NCBI GenBank assembly: GCA_023105745.1
Contig: JALGQZ010000017.1
Span: forward strand, 468,001 to 532,000
Direction: 5' to 3'
From: Austropuccinia psidii
Taxonomy: Eukaryota > Basidiomycota > Pucciniomycetes > Pucciniales > Sphaerophragmiaceae
Length of the DNA: 64,000 nt
The notes beneath the pieces are model-generated. The model was given only the letters and a program-made list of their open reading frames with translations, did no database searches and had not been told where the DNA came from. Within the stretch, counting starts at the first letter, position 1. Each line of letters begins with the position of its first letter. This document shows positions 23,359-35,121 of this stretch, piece by piece. Made by a program: the position numbers and the translations under genes.

Positions 23359-25554
23359 TGTGAGCCTGTGAGGTATGTTTAACATACCCATAAGGCCACA
23401 AATGATTTTATAAACAATTAAATTTGTCTTAAACAGACTTTTTAGTTGAATTTAAAATAAAAAATAATAAAAAATAAGTATAAATTTTTTTTGGATAAAC
23501 AAAGTTATAATTATTATGTCATTTTTGGATTCTACACCAAAAATAACCTAGGGTACACCCATAGGGTGTTATACCCAAAAACACTTATTTCTTGTGTTAT
23601 TAGAAGATTTAAGAATCTCACAGTACTAATGTAACTTTTTAACATTTTTTTAAAATTGTTAAATTTAAGCTTAATTAAGCTTAAATTTAAAGTTACATAA
23701 GGTTTATGCAACTTTACCAAAATTTTAGTTAAAATTGAGGTGTGGTGTATATTTACTGAATTGGCTAAGGATTTGCCATACAGAATGTAAATCCTGCGTG
23801 AGCTCAATTTAAAAGGGTTTAAGGCCATAGTATGGCTTTAAATAAATAAAAGGGCAAAATCCACGCAAAAAGGTGGGACAAAGGAAAAAGACCAAATAGA
23901 GCTGGGGTACCCAACTTTTTGGATCTGCAAGGATTCAATTAAGGTTGTCCACCTGTATTGGAGGATTTTCAACCTTATTTAAACTTTAAGATTAGACTTT
24001 GATCCAACCTTAAGGTTTAAACTGGTTTTATCCTAAATTGGACAGGAATTTCAAGCTGCCAAGAGGGTAAATCCCAATAAGCAGGCTTGGAATCAAGGTT
24101 TTAAGAACTGTCAAAGCTTAATCAAGCTTAAAAAGCTTAAATAAGCTTAAAACTTTAAGGTTTCAATCATCAAAACCTTATCAAAACTTAAGGTTTTGTG
24201 TGTATTGCTATTTTACGTGGAAAAATAGTAATAACTTCAAAAATTCATTAAAAATCCAAATCTTAATGGATTTGCTTGAAAATTTCACACAGCTTAGAAT
24301 TTAATATTATCAATATATAAATTAAATTTTAAGTATCTTTTATTAATAGGTTTCCTGGGTAATTAGCCTGGAAAATTACTTTTTTAATTAAGCTTAAAGA
24401 AAATTATGATTTCTTTAAAAATTAATTAAAAATTCAGTTTAAGAGATTTCTGCTTGAAACTCTGATTTTATGTTGTTCATGTGATGAACTTTAATATAAA
24501 TAAACTTATTTTATATTAAAACTTAAAATAATTAAACTAAATGAGGATTAAAGTTACTTGGAGTTAAGAATAACACTGATAACTTTAAATTGGAAGTAAA
24601 AATAAGTTGCCTTAAGTTAAGAACTTAATTTTTAAGCATGGTTTTTCAGTTTTGACCTGAGCACGCCCTCTACATCCATTATGAATCATGAGAGCTGCTC
24701 TGTAGACATAAAAAGAGTCTTTTCATCACTGTTTTTGTCAATCAATCATAATCAATCCAATCATATTAGAAATTTAAACAGGTAAAGTTTTATTAAATAT
24801 AAAATCTTATTATTAAAAGTAATTCTTAAGTTATTTTTATTCTTTATTTATTAAATTAAAGAATTGAAGTCATAGAATTCAGATTATTGTTGTAATCATC
24901 TATAATAAATTTTATTATATAAAATTATCATCTTAAATATCTTTTAAAAATCCACAAATTCCTCTCAAAAACTCTTTAATCATAAATTTTAGTATAAAAA
25001 GTTGTTTTATCTTTGATTTTATTGATTTTTGGCGTGTTTTTAACTTATAATCATTATTTAATATAATAACTGTTGTTTTATAACTTGTTGTATTAAATAA
25101 ATCTTATAAGTAAGTTTTTCTCTAAAAGTTCTATATATTTTTTTATCTAGTAATAGTTTTTTTTATATAGAATTTTATTCTATAAAGAATTATTTCTGCA
25201 CAGTGTGTGATTAATTCTTTTTATAAATAATATTTATATTATTTATAAGTGGTTAATATTCTTATTTTCCACGTGTAATTGTCTCATTAAGAGCTTTACA
25301 CTTCTTATTGTTATAACTGTCAGTGACTATAACAATAATAGAATAATTATAATTTATTATAATTATTATATTTTTTTTTATTATTATATTATTATAATAA
25401 TAATTAAATTTATTTTTTTTATATAATTATTTTTAATAATTATATTTAAATTTGTGGTTATAATATTTCATTATATTATATTTTTCTACTGAGGACAGTC
25501 ATAGTACTCTTGATATTGTTACTATTATCAAGAGTTTCATAGACAAACCTTACA
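23359..25554 (+). repeat. Element B 3' LTR (2196 bp)
   Basis: Nearly identical to 16119-18315. It ends CCTTACA at 25554 and is followed by the target duplication GAAAG at 25555-25559. Confidence 0.95.
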
Positions 25555-26531
25555 GAAAGGAATCTTGGCTTCAAGGGTACCTGTGAGCCTGCAAGCATGT
25601 ACTGTCTTACCTGCTATACTGTCTCCAACTTGAATTTGTATTTTTTCAATTATTAGGTTCAAACTTTAGCTTAAAAAGTTAAAATTTATTATTTTAAATA
25701 TTGATTATGTCATCAAATCTTATGATATAATTTAATTTTGTAAATAAATCATCATTATTTTCTTTTGATGATGTCATGAAATCTTAATATTACATCATTT
25801 CTATTTTTGTATTTAAAATATCTATGAGGACCATTCTTACTTTTAAATGATACCTGAGAGCTCTTTTATATATATATATGTATATCTTTACAGTTTAAAT
25901 TAAATTATTTATTGCTTTAAAAACTAGAAGATCTCTCAACCTTTACTTAGTAATTTCTATTACATAAAATTACAGATTATCTTTAATATTATTATTGAAT
26001 CTCATTCCACTAATAACTCTATACCTTAACCACAGTGGAATATCTATTATCTCATTTCAAGAGTATTCCACTCTAAATTAATTTATTAATTCCTTTTTTC
26101 TAAACTGAGAGTCACAAAAGAGACCCCACCTTACAGTACCAGACTCCCCCAAATTCTTTTCTTAAAGGGTTGGGATGTGAGAATTAATGCAAATGTTCAT
26201 CAATTTTGGGCCTGGAATTGAGTCACAGGGTCTGTGACTAAATTGATGATAAGGTTTTGATACCAGCCAGGGAAATTTAAACTGCTTCCAAGAGGTTAAA
26301 GCTACCCTCAATTTGTAAGAGCTTCAACTTCTTTTGTGATCTCTTAAATAAATTTTGACATGTTTTGAAAGCTTGAAACCAGATATTACGATAGCAATGA
26401 CTGATTTAAGGGACTAAAATAGCTAAAACCAGCCCTTTTTTGGTACAAACCATAGTTCCATGATTCCAAAATTTGCTTTTATTTTGTAATATTGTCTTAC
26501 ATGACTGAAAAGAGTAAATTTTACTTTTTGA
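25555..26531 (+). repeat. Element D 5' LTR, middle part, holding a solo LTR
   Basis: After the GAAAG duplication, AATCTTGGCTTCAAGG aligns with the 3' LTR near 44214. From 26141 it resumes: GGGATGTGAGAATTAATGC and GGCCTGGAATTGAGTCACAG match 44266-44340. Element C then interrupts at 26531 with TTGAG. Confidence 0.8.
25582..26135 (+). repeat. Solo LTR I (554 bp) with target duplication GTACC
   Basis: It begins TGTGAGCCTGCAAGC and ends CCCACCTTACA. GTACC occurs at 25577-25581 and 26136-26140. The 3' LTR of D lacks this segment, which confirms insertion. Its ends are of the B/D type but the sequence and length differ from the other LTRs here. Confidence 0.87.
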
Positions 26532-28033
26532 GTGTCAGCCTGTGACTCAAAACAGAGCACTAGCATGACATCCAACATACCATAAATAATGGTATGACAA
26601 GTATTGAACAAACATAGTCAATACAGGTAATAATTAAGAGAAAACAATCCTCTTACATTAAACACCAACCTTATCCAAACAGAATAAGGAAACCTAGAGG
26701 AAAATAAATAAGTCAAAACCCTTATTTTCACCTCTCATATAACTTATGCATATTTAAGTTATCCTATACCAAAATGGTATTTTTCTTAAAGCTCACATAA
26801 AGAGCTACACAATGATATCATCCATGTTGTTGTAACACCACTACAACTGGAGATACCATATAACCTCATTTTCAAAACCAAGTCCCCCTGAAAGTCAAAG
26901 AGGGCTTGTACAAAACTGTACAAAAGTATAACCATATTAAAGATCTCAACAAGAGCTTTAATTTGAGATACCTTAGACCTCTGTATCTCTTAAATTGACT
27001 GAGGGATCTTGGTTCAAAGGTTTAACAACCAAAATACAGATATTTTGAAAATAAGAAAATAAACAAACCCCTGTATCTTTGGCATACACTCATACAACTG
27101 TACAGTGTCACATACCAAACTGTAGGGCTAATCAAGCCCTACAAAACTGTATCATCAGAATACAGATATCTTCCAAACTGAAGAAGATATCTGGTATGGA
27201 AGTTTTTGAAGCCCCATACTGATGTACAAAAATACATCCAAAAACTTAAAACCCTTATAACTTTTGCTATTTTAAAGAAGGGTAAACATGAAGCATACCA
27301 AATTGAAGAGCTCATTAAGCCCTTCAATTCTGTGCTCTTAGTTTCTTGATATCTCAAAAACTGACCAAGATATCTTGGTTGGAAGTATTTTGGCCAATAC
27401 TGGCCTGTACCAAACCTGTACCAACCAGTACAGTCTTAATACTCAAAATAATGGTTGTTCAAAGCTTAAACCCGCCCAGAATGACTAGTATTGGTCATAA
27501 AAACACCAGAACAACGTCATCCAAGTGCTGACGTGGCAGGTGAAAAGTTTTTTCATCCTGTATTGATCCAGAATGATCATTTGTGGTCCCAAAACCACAA
27601 TTCTGCCTCTACTGACGTCAGAATTGAGGACCCAGAACCACAGACTGGCCAATGGAGTGAAAATTTTCACTCCTCTGACGTGTGAAGAGTAAATAACTCT
27701 TGAAAGTCTTGAAAGATATAAAAAGAAGGGTTTTTGCCTTCAAAAATCCTCATCTTATCTTTTATTTTATATATTCTTACGTGACAAGACTGTTAATCAT
27801 CAGTAGTGTCCTTAGAATACTTAAAGATATAATTAAATATAATTATTGTAGTGTTTCTTTACAGTCAAAGATATTAGAACATTGCAACCCAGGTCCTCAA
27901 TAGACTCATCACCACTGTTACCACGTAGCAGTAGGACCTGAAGAATTTTTTTATTACTTATTTTGACGTGTCACAGTCATAGTACTAGCTTGTATTTACT
28001 GTTTTTAAGCTTCTACATAGACTCACCCTGACA
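26532..28033 (+). repeat. Element C 5' LTR (1502 bp)
   Basis: It begins TGTCAGCCTGTGACTC and ends TCACCCTGACA. It differs from 35122-36622 at a few sites, for example TATTTTGAAAA versus TATTCTGAAAA, and TTCTTACGTGAC versus TTCTTATGTGAC. The latter is a CpG to TpG change. Confidence 0.95.
27514..27725 (+). promoter_or_regulatory. Element C LTR promoter: cluster of TGACGT sites and a TATA box
   Basis: TGACGT (or its complement) occurs at 27514-27519, 27529-27534, 27613-27620 (the palindrome TGACGTCA) and 27677-27682. The TATA box TATAAAAA is at 27718-27725; another TGACGT lies at 27964. TGACGTCA is the classic bZIP (CREB/ATF) site. CpG is rare in the rest of the element, so retention of these is notable. 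The same set is in the 3' LTR (palindrome 36202-36209, TATA 36306-36313). Promoter function is inferred. Confidence 0.55.
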
Positions 28034-28862
28034 ATTTGGGGGCCTGGCCGTGGTTATTCAACCTTATTGGACGTATTTTGAACTGAATTAAGCGTAAAAT
28101 TCAGCTATTTAAAAGGTATTTCACTACAAGTGAGTAAAATTTTTATTTTATCATCATTTTTTTTTATACAATTCTTTTTTTTACTCCAAAAATATATATT
28201 ATAAAATATTTTTGTTGAGAATAAGAGTATATATCCTCTTTATATTTTTTTATTGCAATAAATTCCACGAAATTTCATAATAATACATCTGTATTATTTA
28301 AATTTCAATATAAATAATAATATACAAACAGTATATTATTTATTTTACTATTATTTTTCACCAAAGTGCGTGAAAATTAATATATAAACATTTATTAATT
28401 AATAATTAATAAATATAAAATAATAAAATAATTTTTTATTATTTTACAAGGAATATTTTAATTAAATATTTCCTTTAAAACAAGATATCACTCAAATTGA
28501 CGTGAAAACTTGTAATTACTTGATATTTAACTAATATCAAAGTATTATAATAAATATTATTTATAATATTTATAATAAAAAAATCAAATTTATTATAATT
28601 TAATAAATTTGACGTGTTTTACACAAAAACACAATAATATCCAAGTGAATCATTCACAAAACACTTGGATATTACAGTTTTTTCACTTATAAAACATAAG
28701 TGAAAAACTCAAAAACTGTTATTTTTCAAACAAAAACATATAAAAACAATAAAAAACATAAAAACACTTAAAAATTTCGAAAAATAACAGTAGAATTGAA
28801 TATAATCATTTTGTTTTATCATAAAATACTGATATACAATCTGAAATATCTTTTCTGAATAG
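28034..28862 (+). other. Element C leader: primer-binding-site candidate and 733-nt intron (28130-28862)
   Basis: TTTGGGGGCCTGGCCGTG at 28035-28052 follows the LTR. The 5' splice site CTACAA|GTGAGT is at 28130 and the 3' splice site TTCTGAATAG ends at 28862, followed by TG GAA AAG. Splicing would create ACA ATG GAA, with A at -3 and G at +4, a good start context. The rest is AT-rich and noncoding with a few TTGACGTG boxes. Confidence 0.6.
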
Positions 28863-29950
28863 TGGAAAAGGACTACATTCCATTAGAAACCCAGTCACAA
28901 GGAAACCCATCTGTGACAGCCTCAGAAGACAGAGAGGCGCTGCCAAACACCAAGGGCAAGCAGAAAAGACACAGTTAAGTGACAATCAACTCAAAAGATT
29001 GGACACCAATAGCTGTGCCAAGGGCCAAAAAACCCAGAAAAGCTCCAACAAAACCAGTTGGATCACCAAAACAAGTTGAGAAACAGAAAATCACTGTTAT
29101 CAACCCAGTTGTAAACTCCAAAGGCAAATTGCCAAAGAGTATAGATCATAAATTTGTACAAGGGCCTGCCAAAGGTAAATAAACCTTGAAAAATACAACA
29201 TTTTTTATTGTCTGTCATTTTTTAACATTGTTAACATGACACCTCCACTTCTTAGAGATCTTGGATTCCCAAGAAATCAACCAGAACACTGGCCAAGAAG
29301 ACACAGAGGAAGAAGAAATGGAGCAGATGACCAGCAAAGGACTTACCATCAGGGAACTCCTACCCAAAGTCTTGTTCCAAATCAAATTCAACCCAGGAGT
29401 CCAACCAGGAGATTGGACAGATGCAGAACAGGTCCTCCAAATACACAAACTCCTGAGAGACCTCTTCACATGGAGCATGGACAACAAAATGTTCACCATG
29501 GCAGCATCATGGGCAGAAGTGGGGATAACAACCCAGAAGATCTGTCTCAAGCAAATGGCTTGGATGGAACTTATGACAGAAATGCAAGGTTGGAATCCCA
29601 ACAAGAATTTCAAACTCTTAGAAGAAAGAGCAACCAGAATCAAAGAGAACCAGGCAGCCATACAAGCCATAGAGAGATCTTGGCACAAGGAAGAGCCCAG
29701 TCAGATTCAGGCACCCCCAGAAATGGAAGAAGAAGCCCCACCTTCCCCACAACCATCCAGCAGTTCCAGGCCTTACAAGCCAAAGGAAACTTCATCCAAA
29801 GCTCCCCCACCATTCCAGGTAGTTTCCAACAGGAGAAAAGGAGCCCAAGGGAAAAACAAAACTTCTTTCAACCAGAGGAAGAAAGAAGCAGACCCATTGA
29901 TGAAAAAGCTGATGGACTTAGTCCAAGAAGTACACAAAAACAAGAAATAG
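28863..29950 (+). pseudogene. Element C ORF1, two exons (28863-29174, 29256-29950), with a premature stop
   Basis: Exon 1 ends AAAG|GTAAAT and the 81-nt intron (29175-29255) ends CACTTCTTAG. Exon 2 runs to TAG at 29948-29950. The junction is phase 1, as in element A. The protein shows [35 protein letters not shown] and [15 protein letters not shown]; it is hydrophilic, probably coiled-coil and basic at its end. A TAA at 28976-28978 stands where A has GAA, so the N-terminal frame is cut after about 37 codons. Either ORF1 is dispensable, supplied by other copies, or begun further down. No known domain. Confidence 0.65.
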
Positions 29951-32900
29951 TTGTACCTACAAATAGTTTTTCTAGTTCTGACTCAATAGACCCAGAATTA
30001 ATAACTGAAACTACAATGCACACTCATGAGTTTGAAAACAAATTCACATGGACCAAATTGGCCCAATTCATGGAGTGGACACATGAAACCTCAGAAAAAA
30101 TGAGGACAGAAGTGGAAACATTGAAAGAAGAAAATGCTTTCCAAGCAACAGTCATAAAAGACTTGAATTCAAATCTGGCCAAAATTTGGACAGAATTTGA
30201 AAAAACCAACAGACAGTTGAATTCAATTCTAGAAGAACAACAAACTGTGAGGAGGGATCTGAGGAATATCCAGCAGCAGCAGGATAACCTTGACAAAGAA
30301 ATTGATTACCTCTATGACAGGGAAGACAATCAATACCCTCCAACACAAGGTCACCCTACTACCTCTACAAAATTAAAAGAAGAGGACAAAGACTATGACC
30401 AGGAACCTGAATATCAGATTCCAAAGTTAAGATCAGAGTCAGTGTACCAAGATGGGGAAAATCTCAACTACTCAGAGAAACAGGCACTGAAACAGTTACC
30501 AGAAGTAACAAACTGGCCAAAGTTCTCAGGAATAGGGGAATATGACCATATGGAGATCATTGACTATATTGATGGACTCTTTGTTGATGTCCCAAAGATA
30601 CCAGACTACTGGATCACAACAAGACTCAACACAGCATTCAGAGGCCATGCAAACATATGGTATACTGAAATGAAAGAAATACATGGCAGGAAAAGCTGGC
30701 CATGGTGGAGGAACCAGATTATACAAAAGTATAGCAATGGTAGCTGGATCTGGCAAAAAACCATGTCCTTTGAAAGTGATAGATACTCCACAGAAAAAGA
30801 CCCTTATGAATGGTGCCTCAAACAAACAAAGAGGCTAAAAGCTATTGATCCCAATATGACAATAGAAATGAGAAACCATAAACTCCTGACAAAATTGCCA
30901 GGAGATCTAGAACATGCAGTCAAATGCAGATGCAACAACATCAGCAGCATTGATGACATAGCAAATGTCATACAAGATGTGAGAAAAAAGACCTCCATAG
31001 GAAGGTACACATCTTTCAAACCAAACTTCAAAGACAAGAGGTCTGAAGTTAAAGAGACAAACAAAGAAAAAGGGAAAGAAACCCCAAAAAAGAAATATGT
31101 GTGCCACAACTGTGGTTCACCAGACCATTATGCTAACAATTGCACAAAACCAAAAAAGAAAATATATGCAATTGATGAAGAATCAGAAGAAGAACAAACA
31201 GGTGAAAAATCTGATTCTGACAGCATGGGAAATGGTATGAGAGCAGAATCACAAAGTGAACCTGATACCATAGAAGAATACATAGTGGAATGCAATGAAG
31301 AAAGTTCACTTGATATACAAGACATTGAATTGGATTCAGGCATACCACAAATAACAACAGACAAAGAGCTCTGTAAGCATACACAGAATGCACAAACATT
31401 CCTGGTGACCCCCAATAGAGGGATGGGATTCATTCATGGAACACCTACAAAATTGACAGTTTATATTGAGAACTGTAAACACCCAATGATAATTGACACA
31501 GGAGCAAGTTGCTCCATAGTGGCAAAAGAATACTTGGAACAACATTTCCCCAAATGGGAAGATGATATAATCCCAACAAAGGCCAGAAACTTCAAAAGTG
31601 CATCAGGCAAAATGCACTCACTAGGGACAATAATCAAAGAGATAATTATCCCACACCAAAAAGGAAATATCAGACTGGAACCTGAATTTGTAGTTCTAGA
31701 AAATGCACATGTACAAGGATTCTTACTAGGTACAGAGTACCAAAGAATGTATGGTATGGATATTTGCAATAGTAAAAACAGATATCTTACCATAGGTACA
31801 AACAAAGATAAAAAATTTTCCTTTGACATTAATCATATAACAAATGATAACACCTTGAAAGAACTAGTGGAAGAATTCAAAGAGGCCCAATATGGCACTC
31901 AACTCACCAGTAAAATGAAACTCAACTTACTGAAAGTATTGAGAAAGCATAGAGGAGCTTTTGCAATAGGAGATGAACCACTAGGAAAAATCAAAGGACA
32001 TGATATAGAATTATATCTGGATGTAGAAAGACCATATCCACCTATGCTTAGGAGACCACCAGACCCAGCCAGCATGGAAACTAGGAAAGAAATTGAGAAA
32101 CACATCAATGAACTCCTAGAAATGGGGGTAATAAGAAAGATAGGACATAATGAGATAGTAGAGGTCACTACACCAGTCCTTATAACATGGCATGATGGTA
32201 AATCCAGACTATGTGGTGACTTCAGGGCTTTGAATAATTACACCAAAGCAGATAGGTACCCCATCCCAAGGATACCACATGCACTAGATAAACTAGCAAA
32301 AGCCAAGTTCATTACAAAAATGGACTGCATGAAAGGTTTTCACCAGAATGGGGTAAAACCAGATTCCATCAAATTGCTAAGAATTATATGCCATATGGGC
32401 ATATATGAATATACCAGAATGCCATTTGGCATTAAGAATGCACCAGCCCATTTTCAGAGGATGATGGATACCATATTTCAAGATGAAATAATGGAAGGGT
32501 GGATGGTAGTGTACATTGATGATATCATCATATACTCAGAAACATGGGAAGACCATGTGAAGAAAATTGATAAAGTATTGGGAAAATGCACACCAATCAA
32601 TATGAAGATATCTCTTAAGAAATGTAACTTTGGACAGCAAGAACTGCTAGCCCTAGGACACAAAGTTTCAGGTTTAAGTCTAGCTATAGACCAAAACAAA
32701 GTTGCTGCAGTACTAAAGAAACCAGTACCAAAGAACATCAAAGAAATGCAATCTTTTTTGGGCTTTGCTAGCTACTACAGAAGCCACATAAAGAACTTTG
32801 CACACATCACTAGTAGCCTATACAAACTGTGCTCAAAAGATGTGGTCTTTGAAATTACCAAAGAAAGAAGGGATGCATTTGAAAAGATCAAACATGAACT

Positions 32901-35097
32901 GACCAATGCCCCTGTCCTAATGATGCCTGATTTTGAACTACCATTCAAACTATACATAGATGCAGCATGTAGCCAAGGGCTAGGAGCAGCACTACACCAG
33001 AGGCAACTAGTAGATGGCATACCCAAAGAAGGAGTAATTTGCTATATCTCAAGACAACTGAAAGACTCAGAAGCCAGATATGGAGCTACTCAGACAGAAT
33101 GTCTATGCTTGGTATGGGCATTAGAAAAACTCCATTACTACTTAGAAGGAGCAGTATTTGAAGTTTTTACTGACTGCACAGCCCTCAAGTCACTGTTGAA
33201 CATGAAAACAACAAACAGACACATGCTTAGGTGGCAAATAGCCATACAAGAATACAGAGGGAATATGACTATCATCTATAAAGAAGGGAAAAGTCATACT
33301 AATGCAGATGGTCTCAGCAGGTGGCCACTGAAGAATGACCAAGAAAATCCAGCATATGACCCAGAACACGGGGCTAAAATACCTATACAATGCATGGAGA
33401 TAGACAGGAGAAAGAACTTCAAACTATCAAACTGGGCATTAGGGAATGATTCATCAAACCCAGCACAGAGCTATGGGGAGATTAAAGAGATACCCATACT
33501 GGGAATCAGCTCCTCTAATCTGAATACAGAATTCTTTAGTATAGTACAATCAGCATACAATAAACACAAACAGTGTAGTATATTGATACAACTACTAAAA
33601 CAAAAGTACAGGAGTCCTGAACTAGAGAGTCAATTGGAAGAGCCATGGCTCAAAAACTTTAAAGAAAATAGATTTTTTCTGATAGATGACCTACTGTACC
33701 ATAGGGAAAAACACACAAGTGCCCTGGTAATAATAAGTAGAGAACACATTTCCCTCATACTACAGGAATGCCATGACTGCCCATACATGGGACATATGAG
33801 TGAAGAAAGAACTAAAGAAAGAGTCTTTAGCACAGCTTGGTGGCCAAAGTGGGAACAAGACTTGAGTGAATACATCAACACTTGTACCAGATGCCAAAAA
33901 GCCAACAGAAGTCATGGCAAAAGATATGGATTACTCCAGAGTATAGAGGAGCCCAAACACCCCTGGGAAATAATAAACATGGATTGGGTAACAGGCCTGG
34001 TCCCTGGAGGGAAAGACAGCTTTAATGCATGCCTAGTAGTATTAGACAGGTATAGCAAGAGTGTCAGATGTCTCCCCTGTCACAAAGAGGACACAGCAAT
34101 GGACACAGCCATATTGTTCTGGAACAATGTGATAGCTAACTGTGGAGTCCCAAGAATTATAATTAGTGACAGAGACCCTAAATTCACATCAGAATTTTGG
34201 ACTAATCTATATGAGATGCTGGGAACCAAACTAGCATTTTCCACAGCTTACCATCCACAAACAGATGGTCTAGCAGAAAGAATGATCCAGACATTGGAAG
34301 ACATCATTAGAAGGTTTTGTGCATATGGCATGGAATATAAAGACAATGAGGGATATACCCATGACTGGGTAACCCTCCTACCAGCTGTGCAACTGGCATA
34401 CAACACAAGTATACACTCAGTGACAGGAAAAACCCCTGCCACATTAGAGAAAGGATGGAACCCACTACTTCCAGTAGATTACTTGAAGAAGAACCTCCTC
34501 TCAGTACATCCTACAGCCAAAGACTTTCACACAATGTGGAAGACTGCCTGCGAAAAAGCAGAGCAATGTGTGGCTGAAGCCAAATTATATAACAAACAGA
34601 GATATGATAAAAGTCACCAAGAACCTGATTTCAAAGTAGGAGACCAAGTTCTAATCTCAACTCTTAACTTCAACAACCTAAAAGGACCCAAGAAGATGAG
34701 AGACTCATTCATAGGACCATTCACCATTATTAAATTAATAGGAAAGAATGCAGTAGAGGTCAACCTAACCAAAGAGTTCTCTAGGAAACACCCAGTTTTC
34801 CCTGTGAGCCTGGTCAAACCTTATCACCAGACAGATGAGGAGAAATTCCCTGACAGGAAGAAGACAGTCACCCATGAAAGATTGGTAGAGGAAGATGACT
34901 CACCTGGACCAGTGAAAAAGATCATTAAAGCCAGGAAGATCAGAATCAATGGGAAAGACAACAGGCAATACCTGGTTAGATTTAAGAATCAACCAGCAGA
35001 TAAAGACAAATGGTTAACTGAGAAAGAAATCCCAGATGGACAAATACACCTCAGAAGATTCAGAGCCTCCAAGAGGGCTGAAGAGTCTCATCAATGA
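29236..35097 (+). CDS. Element C Gag-Pol polyprotein, 1953 aa, apparently intact
   Basis: It encodes the capsid, nucleocapsid and enzymes needed for retrotransposition. The order is: ORF1-overlapping N-terminus (1-238); capsid-like region from about 425 ([18 protein letters not shown]); CX2CX4HX4C knuckle at 623-636; protease IIDTGAS (catalytic D754); RT with YIDD at 1093-1096; RNase H with D1242; integrase HHCC finger near 1511-1552; catalytic D1583, D1645 and E1681 (D,D35,E); GPF near 1826; chromodomain-like tail about 1890-1945. The ATG at 29236 lies inside the ORF1 intron, 20 nt before its 3' splice site, so this frame would be read from RNA that keeps that intron. No separate Gag stop is seen, so processing by the protease is inferred. 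Confidence 0.95.
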   Translation: MTPPLLRDLGFPRNQPEHWPRRHRGRRNGADDQQRTYHQGTPTQSLVPNQIQPRSPTRRLDRCRTGPPNTQTPERPLHMEHGQQNVHHGSIMGRSGDNNPEDLSQANGLDGTYDRNARLESQQEFQTLRRKSNQNQREPGSHTSHREILAQGRAQSDSGTPRNGRRSPTFPTTIQQFQALQAKGNFIQSSPTIPGSFQQEKRSPREKQNFFQPEEERSRPIDEKADGLSPRSTQKQEIVVPTNSFSSSDSIDPELITETTMHTHEFENKFTWTKLAQFMEWTHETSEKMRTEVETLKEENAFQATVIKDLNSNLAKIWTEFEKTNRQLNSILEEQQTVRRDLRNIQQQQDNLDKEIDYLYDREDNQYPPTQGHPTTSTKLKEEDKDYDQEPEYQIPKLRSESVYQDGENLNYSEKQALKQLPEVTNWPKFSGIGEYDHMEIIDYIDGLFVDVPKIPDYWITTRLNTAFRGHANIWYTEMKEIHGRKSWPWWRNQIIQKYSNGSWIWQKTMSFESDRYSTEKDPYEWCLKQTKRLKAIDPNMTIEMRNHKLLTKLPGDLEHAVKCRCNNISSIDDIANVIQDVRKKTSIGRYTSFKPNFKDKRSEVKETNKEKGKETPKKKYVCHNCGSPDHYANNCTKPKKKIYAIDEESEEEQTGEKSDSDSMGNGMRAESQSEPDTIEEYIVECNEESSLDIQDIELDSGIPQITTDKELCKHTQNAQTFLVTPNRGMGFIHGTPTKLTVYIENCKHPMIIDTGASCSIVAKEYLEQHFPKWEDDIIPTKARNFKSASGKMHSLGTIIKEIIIPHQKGNIRLEPEFVVLENAHVQGFLLGTEYQRMYGMDICNSKNRYLTIGTNKDKKFSFDINHITNDNTLKELVEEFKEAQYGTQLTSKMKLNLLKVLRKHRGAFAIGDEPLGKIKGHDIELYLDVERPYPPMLRRPPDPASMETRKEIEKHINELLEMGVIRKIGHNEIVEVTTPVLITWHDGKSRLCGDFRALNNYTKADRYPIPRIPHALDKLAKAKFITKMDCMKGFHQNGVKPDSIKLLRIICHMGIYEYTRMPFGIKNAPAHFQRMMDTIFQDEIMEGWMVVYIDDIIIYSETWEDHVKKIDKVLGKCTPINMKISLKKCNFGQQELLALGHKVSGLSLAIDQNKVAAVLKKPVPKNIKEMQSFLGFASYYRSHIKNFAHITSSLYKLCSKDVVFEITKERRDAFEKIKHELTNAPVLMMPDFELPFKLYIDAACSQGLGAALHQRQLVDGIPKEGVICYISRQLKDSEARYGATQTECLCLVWALEKLHYYLEGAVFEVFTDCTALKSLLNMKTTNRHMLRWQIAIQEYRGNMTIIYKEGKSHTNADGLSRWPLKNDQENPAYDPEHGAKIPIQCMEIDRRKNFKLSNWALGNDSSNPAQSYGEIKEIPILGISSSNLNTEFFSIVQSAYNKHKQCSILIQLLKQKYRSPELESQLEEPWLKNFKENRFFLIDDLLYHREKHTSALVIISREHISLILQECHDCPYMGHMSEERTKERVFSTAWWPKWEQDLSEYINTCTRCQKANRSHGKRYGLLQSIEEPKHPWEIINMDWVTGLVPGGKDSFNACLVVLDRYSKSVRCLPCHKEDTAMDTAILFWNNVIANCGVPRIIISDRDPKFTSEFWTNLYEMLGTKLAFSTAYHPQTDGLAERMIQTLEDIIRRFCAYGMEYKDNEGYTHDWVTLLPAVQLAYNTSIHSVTGKTPATLEKGWNPLLPVDYLKKNLLSVHPTAKDFHTMWKTACEKAEQCVAEAKLYNKQRYDKSHQEPDFKVGDQVLISTLNFNNLKGPKKMRDSFIGPFTIIKLIGKNAVEVNLTKEFSRKHPVFPVSLVKPYHQTDEEKFPDRKKTVTHERLVEEDDSPGPVKKIIKARKIRINGKDNRQYLVRFKNQPADKDKWLTEKEIPDGQIHLRRFRASKRAEESHQ

Positions 35098-35109
35098 TGA
35101 GCCTTCTTT

Positions 35110-35121
35110 TGAGGGAGGGTA
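35110..35121 (+). other. Element C polypurine tract
   Basis: TGAGGGAGGGTA lies immediately before the 3' LTR, matching element A. Confidence 0.7.

Larger units (their letters stand above)
16119..25554 (+). mobile_element. Element B: young, internally deleted Ty3/Gypsy retrotransposon with TSD GAAAG
   Basis: LTRs of 2197 and 2196 bp flank a 5.04-kb interior. The flanking pentamers GAAAG are identical. I saw only about three differences between the LTRs, so insertion was recent. The interior lacks the capsid and zinc-knuckle region present in A, C and D; ORF1 is fused directly to protease. A TAA at 21753-21755 interrupts pol between RNase H and integrase. It was therefore probably moved by proteins of another copy. 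Confidence 0.93.

Noticed and set aside
29920..29950. Possible -1 frameshift site (CAC AAA AAC) near the ORF1 end of C as the route to Gag-Pol
   Set aside because: The heptamer does not fit X XXY YYZ, and element A has ACAAGAAC there; the intron ATG arrangement is the better conserved explanation.
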